Positions 49,048 through 59,255 are shown, counted from the first letter of the stretch. The stretch is 64,000 nt of DNA from Colletes latitarsis (GCF_051014445.1 NC_135147.1:27122479-27186478); one strand, 5' to 3'. Notes: generated by a model not told the origin, from the letters alone. A program made the numbers and translations.

Positions 49048-49637
49048 TGCAGGGTGTTCAGCCACCCCTGGGAAACATTCTAATGGGAGATTCTGGAGTA
49101 TGAAGAAATTTCTAAACTGAGACCTCATTAAAACGTTATTAACAATTAAATTGAAACTTTTCATATCATTTTGGAAAAAATATTTTCTGATGCGGGGGTC
49201 AATTGTGATCAGTTTTGGTCAACAGACATACCCTCGAAATCCTACGCACTTTAGAGAAAAAAAATCGAATAGGTAGACAAATTTTTCAGCGAAATTAAAA
49301 CTTTTCAAATCATTTTGGAAAAAATATTTTCTGATGCGGCGATCAATTGCGATCATTTTTGGTGAACAGACATACCCCCGAAATCCTACGCATTTTCGAG
49401 AAAAAAATTCGAATAGGTTTTCGACAAAATTAAAAAATTTGAAATCGTTTTGGAAAAATTATTTTCAGTTGCAGGAACCAATTATAATCATTTTTGATCA
49501 ATAGACATACCCTCGAAATCCTAACCATTTTCGAGAAAAAAATTCAGGAAGGTCGGAACTTCAAACCTTAATAACTTTTTAACGAAGCCTCTATCGACAA
49601 ATTAGTATTCTTGATTTTAGTAGCTAAACACCCTGTA
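49048..49637 (-). mobile_element. Satellite-bearing TIR element, copy E11, two to three units
   Basis: Left terminus TGCAGGGTGTTCAGCCACCC, with an internal deletion of the AAAATAAGACG block. The right terminus is shortened: TATTCTTGATTTTAG runs directly into CTAAACACCCTGTA. The remaining units are diverged. The element ends only 28 bases from the 5' splice site of the exon at 49665-49727, so it lies within an intron of that gene. Confidence 0.8.
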
Positions 49638-49664
49638 TTTTCATAAAATAAAACGTGTACTCAC

Positions 49665-49727
49665 CGCCACTGCTATCTGACGGAGATTGCTGCCTGCTGT
49701 CGATGATTCCTCTCCTCATTCCTCGAT
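49665..49727 (-). CDS. Coding exon 2 of an unidentified minus-strand gene (5' part)
   Basis: On the minus strand AAATTTCAG precedes 49727 and GTGAGTAC follows 49665, a canonical acceptor and donor around a 63-base exon. Of three frames, one is closed by TGA near the start and one by TAG, and one is open throughout. The open frame has an ATG at 49719-49717 and reads MRRGIIDSRQQSPSDSSG, ending one base into the next codon (phase 1). A Ser/Gln/Pro-rich polar start suggests a disordered N-terminus of a cytoplasmic or nuclear protein. The 92-base intron upstream has a typical insect length. I do not recognise the gene, and later exons were not found in the window. Confidence 0.6.
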
Positions 49728-49840
49728 CTGAAATTTTTAAATTCAACATTTTATAAATATTCATTACCTCTATGTAGTTCGATCGGTTTTACTAATTCGC
49801 ATAGAGATCATATGCATACCTTCGTGTGGTTCTCCGACAT
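49716..49840 (-). promoter_or_regulatory. Spliced upstream ORF whose stop overlaps the main start
   Basis: An ATG at 49840-49838 in exon 1 reads MSENHTK and, after splicing out 49728-49819, continues IEE to a TGA at 49718-49716. That TGA overlaps the probable main ATG (49719-49717) in the four-base string ATGA. This geometry is known from genes using termination-reinitiation, so the upstream ORF could limit translation of the main protein. If exon 1 is not used, the overlap has no meaning. Confidence 0.4.
49728..49819 (-). other. 92-base GT-AG intron
   Basis: On the minus strand it starts GTATGCATATG and ends AAAAATTTCAG. The length fits the short-intron class of insects. It separates the untranslated exon 1 from exon 2. 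Confidence 0.6.
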
Positions 49841-49920
49841 CCACACAAGCTGCCTGCCACTACACTCTCCCGCACTTTGAAATTTTAGGTTAGCTCGCGT
49901 GAATTTAACTCGAACTAACT
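49820..49920 (-). other. Probable 5' untranslated exon 1, right edge uncertain
   Basis: On the minus strand it ends ...AACCACACGAAG at 49820, followed by GTATGC. The start is not fixed: GAGCAGTTAG, near 49920, resembles an arthropod initiator and is one candidate for the transcription start. The frame that would join the open frame of exon 2 meets TAG inside this exon without an ATG after it, so translation in that frame should begin in exon 2. Confidence 0.45.
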
Positions 49921-52361
49921 GCTCTTGAAGACGATTCGGTGATTAATTCGATGCACACAGCGTGGAAACAGTCTTTTACACTCGATTTTGTAGACCGAAA
50001 CGAGACACACGAGAATATTCGGAATATTATTACAAGACGCTACCGTAATGAGCTAACGAGATAAATCTTGAGCCCGAACGAACGTAATAAGTTGAACGGA
50101 CGACAAGATGGCTACCGAAGCGATAAAGTTGCGTACGCGTCACGACGACCGTTAGCGTCTGGCTTTCTTTTAAAATGTACAACCTCTTGAAAACGCCTCA
50201 CGACACTAGAATCTTCGTTAAACTCTTTCTCTCGTTAAACCTTCTTTCTTACGGACGAACGAAACGCGTTGATTCCCGTCTCGGACAAAAAATACGACTG
50301 CGACATTTCTCGAGGTTGCAGCCGGGCACGTAAACAATCGGCGCACTAACCGCGATCTCGCGTCGAGTTTTGCTAAGCTTTCGAGACCAAGGCCAAGTAA
50401 ACAGTCTGTCGACCACGTAACTTGACACCTTCGAAACTGCGACCACGTAAATCGTGTTACCGTGGAACGCGTGAAACGTTAGCACAGAGAATTCTTCGAA
50501 ATAATTTTAACCAAAGAAGATTTACTTCTAGAAAAATTTTGAGTAGAATACCTCTAATAGGAAAAAATCGAGGTTATGTATGTGCTTAAAACGTATAACG
50601 TATACTCGCGCTATCAAATACATTATTTTTCCTGTAGTGTCTCTAACAGAAGGTTAATTTTATCGAACGGAAAGTTCGTGCGTTTTATTCTGAATAAATT
50701 CGATCGTATCGTTCCTACAAACAGTAATTCTATCGTGGGTCGGTACGAACGCGCGTTCTAAACTATGTATCTAGAGTTAAGAAACTATCGTACGTCGATC
50801 TCCGCTACTTAATATTGGTTTAAACATCGCGCATCTACGCGTACGGAGAAGTCCTCTCGTGAATAAATAAATAATGGAGATCCGTGTATACGAATGAAAT
50901 TTTGCTCGACGTTAGGTTTGCTGAACTCGCTATCGAGTTCCTGTTATCGGTTGCCAGGATCCCTTCGTGGGATTACCGAGGGTGGTGTGACGTATTCGGT
51001 TTAATGAATCGCTGCCGGGGCCCGGGAACCTACGGTGCGTCGGATCACCAAGCTACTACCGTCTTTCTTTTTCCACGGAGCATGCCGTGTCAGAAGTCAC
51101 GTCCCGAACACGGTGCTAGCAGACTCTGCGGCCCTGCCTTTCGTCCCCGCGAAACAAACATTCTATTTCGATACGAAATCTCGTTCGATTCGCGGGATAA
51201 GCCGTTCCAATTTCGGATACGACGCGGGTAGAGCCACGGAGCCTCGATCGACGCGGAGACACAGGGTCACCGTCGTTTTATTTTCCTTTCCTTTTTTTTT
51301 ACCCCGGTTAAATTCTTCTGTTCGTTTCGGCAGTTAATTCGATCTATATCCGTTGCGTATTTCGCAGCGTTATTAGTAATCTGGAACGGCTTACCTAAAT
51401 ATTATTCGATCGACCGGGTAACGTGCAATGCTCGCCAAGGGGAGTTATAAATTCGATTCCAATTTCTACTCGGATGTTTCGAGTATCCGGACAGGCCTAC
51501 GTTCCGCGCATACCGTCGTGTGTTCTCGACGAAATTGTGGAGAGACGCGGAACAGCCGATCCCGATGGCTGTCCGTGGACGACGACGATGATAAAGGAAT
51601 TCTCGCAAGAAGGCGGCGCGGAATTCGATCGAGCGGCTCCGTTCGTTTTTCACGCGTATTCGCGCGGCGTAAAAGAGACCAGGAACAAGCCCCCGAGCGG
51701 AGTTTGTCTCTGCTGACAAATTGCATGGGATCGGGTCGGCGCGCTGGACGCTCTATCATCGTGACGAACAGCGATAACTTGATGATGGGTAAACGCTCGC
51801 CTCAACGAGCCCGATACAGATGCATTATACGCGCACCGTGGCGACGCTCGTCGCAAAAAGTTCGCGCGATCCTCGAGATTTCCGCGTTGTCGCGAGACCC
51901 CGCCGATAATCTAATCGCCCGAACGTTTTCTCGTTCGAACGAGCCCGCTAATGTTCAACGGATATCGGACCCCCGAGCTATCTCGACCGACTCGCGCGAG
52001 CGTTACGGGGCAACTGACGGGGCAAAAAAAAATACCCGGTCACGTTTTATTAACGCGTCTCGAGCGATGCAATTAAGAGACTTTTTGCTCTCGCGATCAG
52101 ACGTTTCGGATCATCGTTTCGTACGGATCTGATGGTTGGAACTCGCCGGGCGAGGCTTATCGAGTAAATCCTGCCACGGACGCGACGCGATCGATCGTTT
52201 TAACAGTCTCTCCGATGTTAACGTGTTGACTGTTCGTATCTGGAACCGTGCATACGACTCGAGCGCCCAAAATGGCGGTGCATTTTTCGCGGCGATATAT
52301 TAAGTCGTCCCATATGTTAGTGCCTACTTTTGTACTATAACTTCAAGCAATATTTTAAGTA
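49921..52361. other. Upstream region of the minus-strand gene, no other gene
   Basis: CpG-rich patches alternate with AT-rich DNA. YY1/Pho-like cores lie at 50105-50113 (AAGATGGCT) and 52269-52278 (AAAATGGCGG), a third lies beyond at 53486-53496 (AAAATGGCGGC). Such sites are common near metazoan promoters. The plus-strand frame 51428-52132 is long (234 codons) but Arg/Ser-rich, is open on the other strand too, and lacks recognisable motifs. Confidence 0.35.
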
Positions 52362-52735
52362 TACAGGGCGTTCAGCCACACCTGGGAAAAATTTTAATGG
52401 AAGATTTTAACCTGTAACTAATTTGTTGATGGAGGATTTGTTAAAAAGTTATTCACGTTTAAAGTTCCGACCGTTCCGAATTTTTTTCTAGAAAGTGGGT
52501 AGGATTTCGAGGGTATGTCTACTGACCAAAAATGACTGTAATTGACCCCCGCAACAGAAAATAATTTTTTCAGAACGATTTGAAATCTTTTTTTTCGCGG
52601 AAAAAATTAGGTACCTAACCTCTTGTCGATTGTTCTTAAAAATTTGTTTGACGCTCTACAGAAAAGTTGTTTAATACTTTTTTGTAGGTACCCATCGACT
52701 CTACTTCAGAAAAAAATTTCAATAAGATGTCAATA
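52362..52735 (+). mobile_element. Satellite-bearing TIR element, copy E12, with module W
   Basis: The left terminus TACAGGGCGTTCAGCCAC starts after TA at 52360-52361, followed by one unit. The sequence then leaves the satellite consensus into a module shared with 58.0-58.2 kb (GTTTGACGC(T/C)CTACAG, then ACCCAT and CTCTACTTCAGAAAAAA). No right terminus. Confidence 0.7.
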
Positions 52736-53588
52736 TGTTTAAAGTTTTAGAATCCCCTGAACTGAGAAATTTTTTTTCTTTTCTATTAAATTATACGTTT
52801 TATCCTCGTCAAGTTTAGAATATCGAACAGCACGGACTTATGGGACGACCTAATATATTCTAGAATGAAACTGTATTAATAGAGGTTAGACGACGAGTCA
52901 ACGAACGTTGTCGAATAATTATACCTCGTAGCTTTGAATTTATTTCTCAATGATGATATTGAATTGAGGTTAGGTTCTGATAGCAGACGATCCTAGGACA
53001 CTAAATCGTCGTGAAAAAGTCGGAAGGTCTCGAAGCAATCGCAAGGGGCGAGCATCTAGACGACATCAAAGAGCCTCGGCGCGTATTTGCTTAGAAGGCC
53101 GAGGATAACAGAACCGTCGTTGGCCAGGCTGCTGCTATCGATGTTTGTTAAACTTCAAAGCTGCCCGTGGCTGACGTCATCGCGGAGTTGTCGTAGGGAC
53201 AAAGTAAAGGGTGCGAGAAAGTGTAACAGGCGGCCACCGTGCACGCAACTGTAAACTGTTTCTCCGTTTCTGAATGGGGTACTTACGCGTCGACGTGCAC
53301 GCAAGATTTTCACGAGAATATTCCGAACGATGGCGGCCAGTGGTCCAGAAGAGGGCGCTCGAAGACTCGATGTCGCGTGGAACGTTCAATCTTGCGATAA
53401 AAAGGTTGAAAGGAAACGCGTAAACGAAAATGCGCGGAGCAAGTCGAGCGTTGTTTGGAATTCAGATTTCTTTCAGACGAATAAAAAATGGCGGCAGTGA
53501 ATGGACGTGAAGCATCGCACTTTTTTCATTAATTTTTCAGCGTCCTATGTTTTCTCGATTACGATTAAAAATTTTTAGACGTCGATCA
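52736..53588. other. Possible alternative first exon on the minus strand
   Basis: A strong minus-strand 5' splice-site match, GACGC followed by GTAAGTAC, puts an exon end at 53287. No ATG precedes it in the likely exon (to about 53400), so it would be untranslated. TGACGTCA lies at 53172-53179, inside the would-be intron, and AAAATGGCGGC at 53486-53496 lies on the promoter side. It could be an upstream start of the gene at 49.7 kb, but no cDNA-type evidence exists here. Confidence 0.3.
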
Positions 53589-53712
53589 AGAGGGTTGTTC
53601 AATGAGTCCTTAGAAGAAGATAGAAAAACAAATTATTTTCCTCAAAATAGGCATCTGTTTGGGCAGTGACCTCCTTGTCACTGTAGTTTGGAAACAAAAA
53701 TGTCGCAATTTA
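53589..53712 (-). mobile_element. Mariner fragment M1
   Basis: GAGGGTTGTTCAATGAGTCC is a mariner-type terminal repeat, followed by the reverse complement of the right-hand part of the 60.5 kb copy (CAAATTATTTT, then CATCTGTTTGGGCAGTGACC). The left half of the element is missing. Confidence 0.65.
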
Positions 53713-54482
53713 TCTGTTAACTTTTAATAAATAACGAAAGGTGACCAACGTGAAGGGGGGAGAGGGCAATCCATTTTAAAACGCAATCTTCGAAGACGCG
53801 ATTGACGTAGTATATTTCACGGGCGATCCAATTATGCCATGCATATATCGCACCCGCGGTAGATTGCACCGGCTTACGTAACGTTACATTTTTCATCAAT
53901 TTCTTTGCGAAGCGGCCGCGAGACGCTCGTAGACCCAGCGCGTAATCGTTCCTCCCTTCGCTTCACACTTCACATGCCGCGAGTCCATGAATATGCGCGG
54001 TGTCCGCGGTTTCGAGCAACCATAACCGCCGTATATTAAAAGAAGCACCGGTATTTATATCGTGCGAAACCTTGGATATTCGCGAGGCAGACCGACGCGT
54101 TCCGCATTCTTACGCGCGAACGTCCCGCGAACCGTTCCCGTTCGACTCCTGCAGACCGGCAGAAATACCCCCACCCCCGCTCCTATAGAAACGAAAGGAA
54201 AAATTCCCTCTTCCTCGAAAATTTCGTCCGGTAAAAGCGCTCCTTCCGTCGAAAAGCACGAAATCTCGAGAACCCGTTAAATGGAGCTCGAGCCAGGAAG
54301 CCGGAATCCGTTTAATAATTGAACGGCGTAACGGCGTCTGACGAGTGCATTCCGCTTCCTTCAGTTTTCTCGTTGTTGGATCGTCAGAATGAAAAGGAAG
54401 AAAATTTGCGGGGAACGTCGTAAATATTTTTTGTGCACGCACCATCGAAAGTTAACTAAAACCCGGTGCAGAGTGTGATATA
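53713..54482. other. Gene-free stretch
   Basis: No supported exon or element between the two mariner copies; composition is mixed. Confidence 0.45.
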
Positions 54483-54619
54483 CGAGGGTCGTTCGATAAG
54501 TCCATAGAGAATCCAAGACCTGACGCTGGTTGCATCGAAAATGGTTTGTTTCTAATAAGCATCATGGCTGACTAGACAGCTGTGAAAGTCTCAATTATAT
54601 CCACCATTTCAATTTTATG

Positions 54620-54720
54620 AGACAATGCACGAGTGCACGAGTTTCGATGCCTAAAATAATGGAATTGATGGCCGAATTATTACAAGATCCACAGTAATCA
54701 CCAGATTTGGCCCCCTAGTG
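54620..54720 (+). pseudogene. Mariner transposase relic
   Basis: The frame reads MPKIMELMAELLQDPQ, a stop, then SPDLAP and another stop. This aligns with the well-known mariner catalytic stretch (…ELLPHPPYSPDLAPSD…), in which the final aspartate belongs to the DD34D triad. Two in-frame stops and a terminated catalytic end make it non-functional. In the 60.5 kb copy the same region reads ELLQHPPYLAP, lacking SPD. Confidence 0.75.
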
Positions 54721-54727
54721 ACTTTTA

Positions 54728-55990
54728 TACAGGGTGTTTGGCCACCCCTGGGAAAGATTTTAATGGGGGATTCTAGAGGCCAAAATAAGACGAAAATCAA
54801 GAATAACAGTTTGTTGATGGAGGCTACGTTAAAAAGTTATTAACAATTAAATTTAAAAATTTCAAATCGTTCTGGAAAAATTATTTTCGGATGCGGGGGT
54901 CAATTGTGATCATTTTTGGTCATTACACATAACCTCGAAATCCTACGCACTTTCGAGAACAAAATTCAAATAGGTAGACAAATTTTTCGGCGAAATTAAA
55001 ACTTTTTAAATCATTTTGGAAAAAATATTTTCCGATGCGCGGGCTAATTGCGATCATTTTTGGTTATTACACATAACCTCGAAATCCTGCGCACTTTCGA
55101 GAAAAAAATTCAAATAGGTAGACATATTTTTCGTCGAAATTAAAACATTTCAAATCATTTTCGAAAAAATATTTTCTGATGCTCGGGCTAATTGCGATCA
55201 TTTTTGGTCATTACACATAACCTCGAAATCCTACGCACTTTCGAGAAAAAAATTCAAATAGGTAGACAAATTTTTCGTCGAAATTAAAACATTTCAAATC
55301 ATTTTCGAAAAAATATTTTCGGATGCGGGGGTCAATTGCGATCATTTTTGGTCATTACACATAACCTCGAAATCCTACGCACTTTCGAGAAAAAAATTCA
55401 AATAGGTAGACAAATTTTTCGTCGAAATTAAAACTTTTCAAATCATTTTGGAAAAAATATTTTCCGATGCGCGGGTTAGTTGCGATCATTTTTGGTCATT
55501 ACACATAACCTCGAAATCCTACGCACTTTCGAGAAAAAAAATTCAAATAGGTAGACATATTTTTCGTCGAAATTAAAACTTTTCAAATCATTTTGGAAAA
55601 AATATTTTCCGATGCGCGGGTTAGTTGCGATCATTTTTGGTCATTACACATAACCTCGAAATCCTACGCACTTTCGAGAAAAAAAATTCAAATAGGTAGA
55701 CATATTTTTCGTCGAAATTAAAACTTTTCAAATCATTTTCGAAAAAATATTTTCCGATGCGCGGGCTAATTGCGATCATTTTTGGTCATTACACATACCC
55801 TCGAAATCCTACGCACTTTCGAGAAAAAAATTCAAATAGGTAGACATATTTTTCGTCGAAATTAAAACATTTCAAATCATTTTCGAAAAAATATTTTCTG
55901 ATGCTCGGGCTAATTGCGATCATTTTTGGTCATTACACATAACCTCGAAATCCTATGCATTTTCGAGAAAAAAATTCGAATAGGTAAACA
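54728..55990 (-). mobile_element. Satellite-bearing TIR element, copy E13, inside mariner M2
   Basis: Left terminus TACAGGGTGTTTGGCCAC follows TA at 54726-54727 and leads to GTTATTAACAATTAAAT and a reverse-oriented array. The right terminus is missing: the array ends at about 55990 and mariner sequence resumes near 56007. In the mariner copy at 60.5 kb the insertion point is intact. Confidence 0.8.
54890..55990 (-). repeat. 144-base tandem array in E13, about 7.6 units
   Basis: The reverse anchor CGAGAA starts at 54954, 55098, 55242, 55386, 55530, 55675, 55820 and 55964. Spacings are 144 except for two of 145, each due to one extra A in the A run. Units alternate between GCGGGGGTCAATTGCG, GCGCGGG(C/T)TA and GCTCGGGCTAATTGCG types and carry CATTACACATAACCTCG. 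Confidence 0.95.
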
Positions 55991-56006
55991 AATTTACTAA
56001 AAAAAA

Positions 56007-56397
56007 TTACCTAAAATAATTTGTTTCTCTATCTTTTTCTGAAAACTTATTGAACGACCCTCGTAGATTCTGGAAGCAAGATTTCGATTTTGGGAGCTAA
56101 CCTAAAAAATAACGGTGAAGGTACACACGGGAATCGCGACTAAATACGTATATTCGAGGACGTTTGGAAATCTTACTTTTTAGATAGCTTGAGAAAGTGT
56201 ACAGAGCTAAAAGTAGATTATGTTGAAAAATAAAAATAAAATTTACCTAAAATAATTTGTATTTCTATCTTTTCCTAAAGACTCATTGAACGAGCCTCGT
56301 AGATTCTGGAAGCAAGATTTCGATATTGAGAGCTAACCTAAAAAACAACGGTGAAGGTACACTCGGGAATCGCGACTAAATACGTATATGCGAGGAC
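56007..56397 (+). repeat. Direct duplication carrying the mariner right end
   Basis: About 155 bases at 56007-56161 recur at 56243-56397, an offset of 236. Each copy begins TTACCTAAAATAATTTG, includes a mariner right terminus (ending at 56063 and at 56299), and continues beyond it through unique flank (GATTCTGGAAGCAAGATTTC…GCGACTAAATACG). Because non-mariner flank is duplicated too, this is a local DNA duplication, not two transpositions. Confidence 0.85.
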
Positions 56398-57785
56398 AAA
56401 ATAAAAGTTTCGCGCTGCAAACGGTAATAAATGTTACTGCAAAGAGTGAGCGTGGTAAAAAAAAAGAATTGGGTGAAAATCGCGTTTTTTAAACTGCCGC
56501 AATTGGATATCCGAAAGCGATCGAACGGCGTGTGCGTACGACGCGCGAAAAAGCATGAGGTTAATTTGCCGGGCGAGGGAAAACATTTAACCAAGCTCGT
56601 AGACAGGAATAATCGTGTTTCGAATTCGGGTTTCGCAGACGGTCCCGCTATTACCATTATTATAAGTTGATGTGACGTGACGTAATGGGAGTTAGAGCCG
56701 TATGAATGGGCATAGAGCAACAAGTTGCCACTAAAAACTGGGAGTGAGTTCGTGAGTTGAGTTCTGCTCGTTACACCTCTATATGTAGTTCTTCCTTCCC
56801 TATACTATACGCCGTGCTATATACCCCAGCCCGTTATAAACCCTCCGGCTTTTAAAGTATTCTTTTTAAAGCGGAACTGTCCTAACAGACGTCACCGAGT
56901 CGTAATATTCCGCGCGAATGGACCACGAGCGATGACGAGCCTCTTTCTCTTTTTCTTTCGCATTTTTCTCCGCACTTACCGTTTCTACCGACTTCGCCAC
57001 AGCGTCTTCCTTTTATTTATCTTCCTCTTTCCCGTTTCGTTTATTGCAATTTTTGTTACAGATCGTTTTAAGCAAATGGAACGAATAATCATCGCGTAAC
57101 GCCGTCCCCGTCGCGGTTCGCCCGTGAAATCTGAAATTATGAGAGCGAAACTTTCCGAGTGTTTACCTTTAAATCTTCCTCCGGCCACGGGCGGGAACCG
57201 GGAGGGAGGCAATAATGGGATAAAATAGCGGACAAACGTGACAAATGTATCCTGACAGGCCAGTAAGATATATTTCCCTGGTCGCTCGCCTCTTTTTGCC
57301 GGCATTTAATACACGATTCCTCTGTTGCTTATTGGCCCGGGACGACGGCTCTCGACAGATCCTTATCGTTCGATTCTCTTTATCGACTGTCGGTTTATTA
57401 CTTTTTCTTTCGTTCGCCTCTATGTTTGTTTTTCCTTTCGACGGCTACTTCTTCCCTCCCGTACATTGAATCGAAGCGCGGGGGGGCAACTACGGATAAT
57501 TGCCGCGATATTTAAGGCGCTCCGCAGCATTGCGGTTCTTTTTCCTCGATAACTTTTTAAGGAGCTGCATTCGAGTGTATGTTACAACTTTTTTTTCTTC
57601 GAATCGAATTTTCGCCGCTATATCGATTACTTCCGAACAGCTTCCTGATTGAAATTGCGGACAACTGGGATAACTGGTTTCTTTAGGGGGGTATAATACA
57701 AATTTGAAACAGTGTTTTACAGGTTATGTTCGCATCGTGCTTGATTCTTTAAATATCCGTCAAGTTTTGATGATTCCAAATCTGT
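56398..57785. other. Gene-free stretch
   Basis: Mixed composition, including a GC-rich patch at 57.1-57.5 kb with frames open on both strands. No supported exon. Confidence 0.45.
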
Positions 57786-58788
57786 CTATTCGCCGAAAAT
57801 TATTGTAATTGACCCCCACAGCTAACGATATTCTTTTCAGAACGATTTGAAATATTTTAATTTCGGTCGAAAAATTTCACACCTTCTCGAATTTTTTTCT
57901 AGAAAGTGGGTAGGATTTCGAGGGTATGTGTAATGACCAAAAATGATTGTAATTGACCCCCGCAACCGAAAATAATTTTTTCAGAATTAATTAAAAATTT
58001 GTTTTTTCGTCGAAAAATTTAGGCACCTACCTACCCCCTGTCGATTTTTCTTAAAAATTCCTTTTTCATTTTTAGTAATTTTGTTTGACGCCCTACAGAA
58101 AAGTTGTCTAATACTTTTTTATAGATACCCATGAGCTCTACTTCAGAAAAAAGTTTCACTGAAATATATTCACAATTGTAGGAGTTATGGCTGTTTGAAA
58201 ATTGGACCATTTTTATGGGGTTTTTCTCATTTTGCGAGGTCAAGGACCAACTTTTCGAATATTTTTGCGATTTGTACATATTCTCCACCAAAATACGCGT
58301 AGTTTGCTTTTCTAAACATTAAAATCGTCCAATCCGTTCAGAAGTTATGACGTTTTAAAGATTCGCATGAAAATTCGGGCAGACATTTCTGGCCAGAAAT
58401 TAGATTTTCGGTAAGGAATTTTTTTCTCGAAACTGAGTAGGATTTCGGGGGTATGTCTGTTGACCAAAAATGCTTGCAATTGACCTCTGCAACTAAAAAT
58501 AATTTTTTCAAAACGATTTGAAATTTTTTTTTTCCGTCGAAAAATTTCACACCTTCTCGAATTTTTTTCTAGAAAGTGGGTAAGATTTCGAAGATATGTG
58601 TAATGACTAAAAATGATTGTAATTGACTCCCGCAACCGAAAATAATTTTCCCAGAACGATTTGAAATTTTTGAATTTAATTGTTAATAACTTTTTAACGA
58701 AGCCTCCATCGACAAGTTGATATTCTTGATTTTCGTCTTATTTTGGTCTCTAGAATCTCTCATTAAAATTTTTCCCACGGTTGGTCGT
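57786..58788 (+). mobile_element. Satellite-bearing element, copy E14, with module W
   Basis: Starts mid-unit (ATTGTAATTGACCCCCACAG), holds about one and a half units, then an approximately 390-base non-satellite module W (58016-58415), then two more units and the right terminus, GTTAATAAC to TTTTTCCCACGGTTGGTCG. That terminus lacks only its last bases. Module W is partly shared with 52.6-52.7 kb. Small open frames in W have no recognised domain. Confidence 0.75.
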
Positions 58789-58968
58789 TTAAGAAAACAA
58801 AGGTGCGATCTCGACTATTTAACGAAATAAAAAAACTAATTATTATTCGATCGATTGTATTGTTGAAGGAGGTTTCACTCTACCTTTTGATCGTTGATCC
58901 CTTTGAGCAGACCCAGTCGCAGCGAAGCAGCGTCACAATCCGAAGAAAAGTATAGACAAAACTTGATT
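58789..58968. other. Short gap, nothing recognised
   Basis: AT-rich, no exon or terminus seen. Confidence 0.4.
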
Positions 58969-59255
58969 CGTTGGATGACCAACACGACCATACAAACACC
59001 ACTCGGTGACATCACAAACATAATAGACTCATCCTGATCTAAACATCTAAATCATGATTTCTAATCCTTCCTCATCCTGAACCTCACCCTTCCTGAGTCA
59101 CACCATCGTCCCTACGTCCACCTATCCCCAGCAATAGTAGAAAAAGCTTGCAATATCGAAGAATGGTCAGCAAGAGTCTAGCACTTAGACCTGATACAAG
59201 TTGTACGAATTTCTTAAGAAAATGCACTAGTCAATTCTAATTGTGGAATCCAACA
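58969..59255 (+). mobile_element. LTR-like repeat Y, copy 4, empty site
   Basis: A continuous 287-base copy from CGTTGGATGACCAACAC to GGAATCCAACA. At 59130-59147 it reads AGCAATAGTAGAAAAAGC, with one TA at 59138-59139, where copies 1-3 carry satellite elements. The termini fit an LTR (TG...CA with the first T mutated to C), but I see no clear target duplication. Confidence 0.65.

Larger units (their letters stand above)
54483..56063 (+). mobile_element. Mariner derivative M2, split by a satellite element
   Basis: Left end ACGAGGGTCGTTCGATAAG and right end CTTATTGAACGACCCTCGT are inverted repeats flanked by TA (54481-54482, 56064-56065), as in mariner elements. The host element is an internally deleted derivative: only about 245 bases of its left part and 60 of its right part remain, with a 101-base transposase relic. 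Satellite element E13 occupies the middle. The related copy at 60533-60896 shows the order without the insertion. Confidence 0.8.

Noticed and set aside
51428..52132. 234-codon plus-strand frame
   Set aside because: Arg/Ser-rich, partly mirrored by open minus-strand frames, and without recognisable motif or splice signals.
6983..55990. Regular arrays as CRISPR
   Set aside because: Units are 144 bases and contiguous, with no short repeat/unique spacer alternation and no cas genes, in animal DNA.
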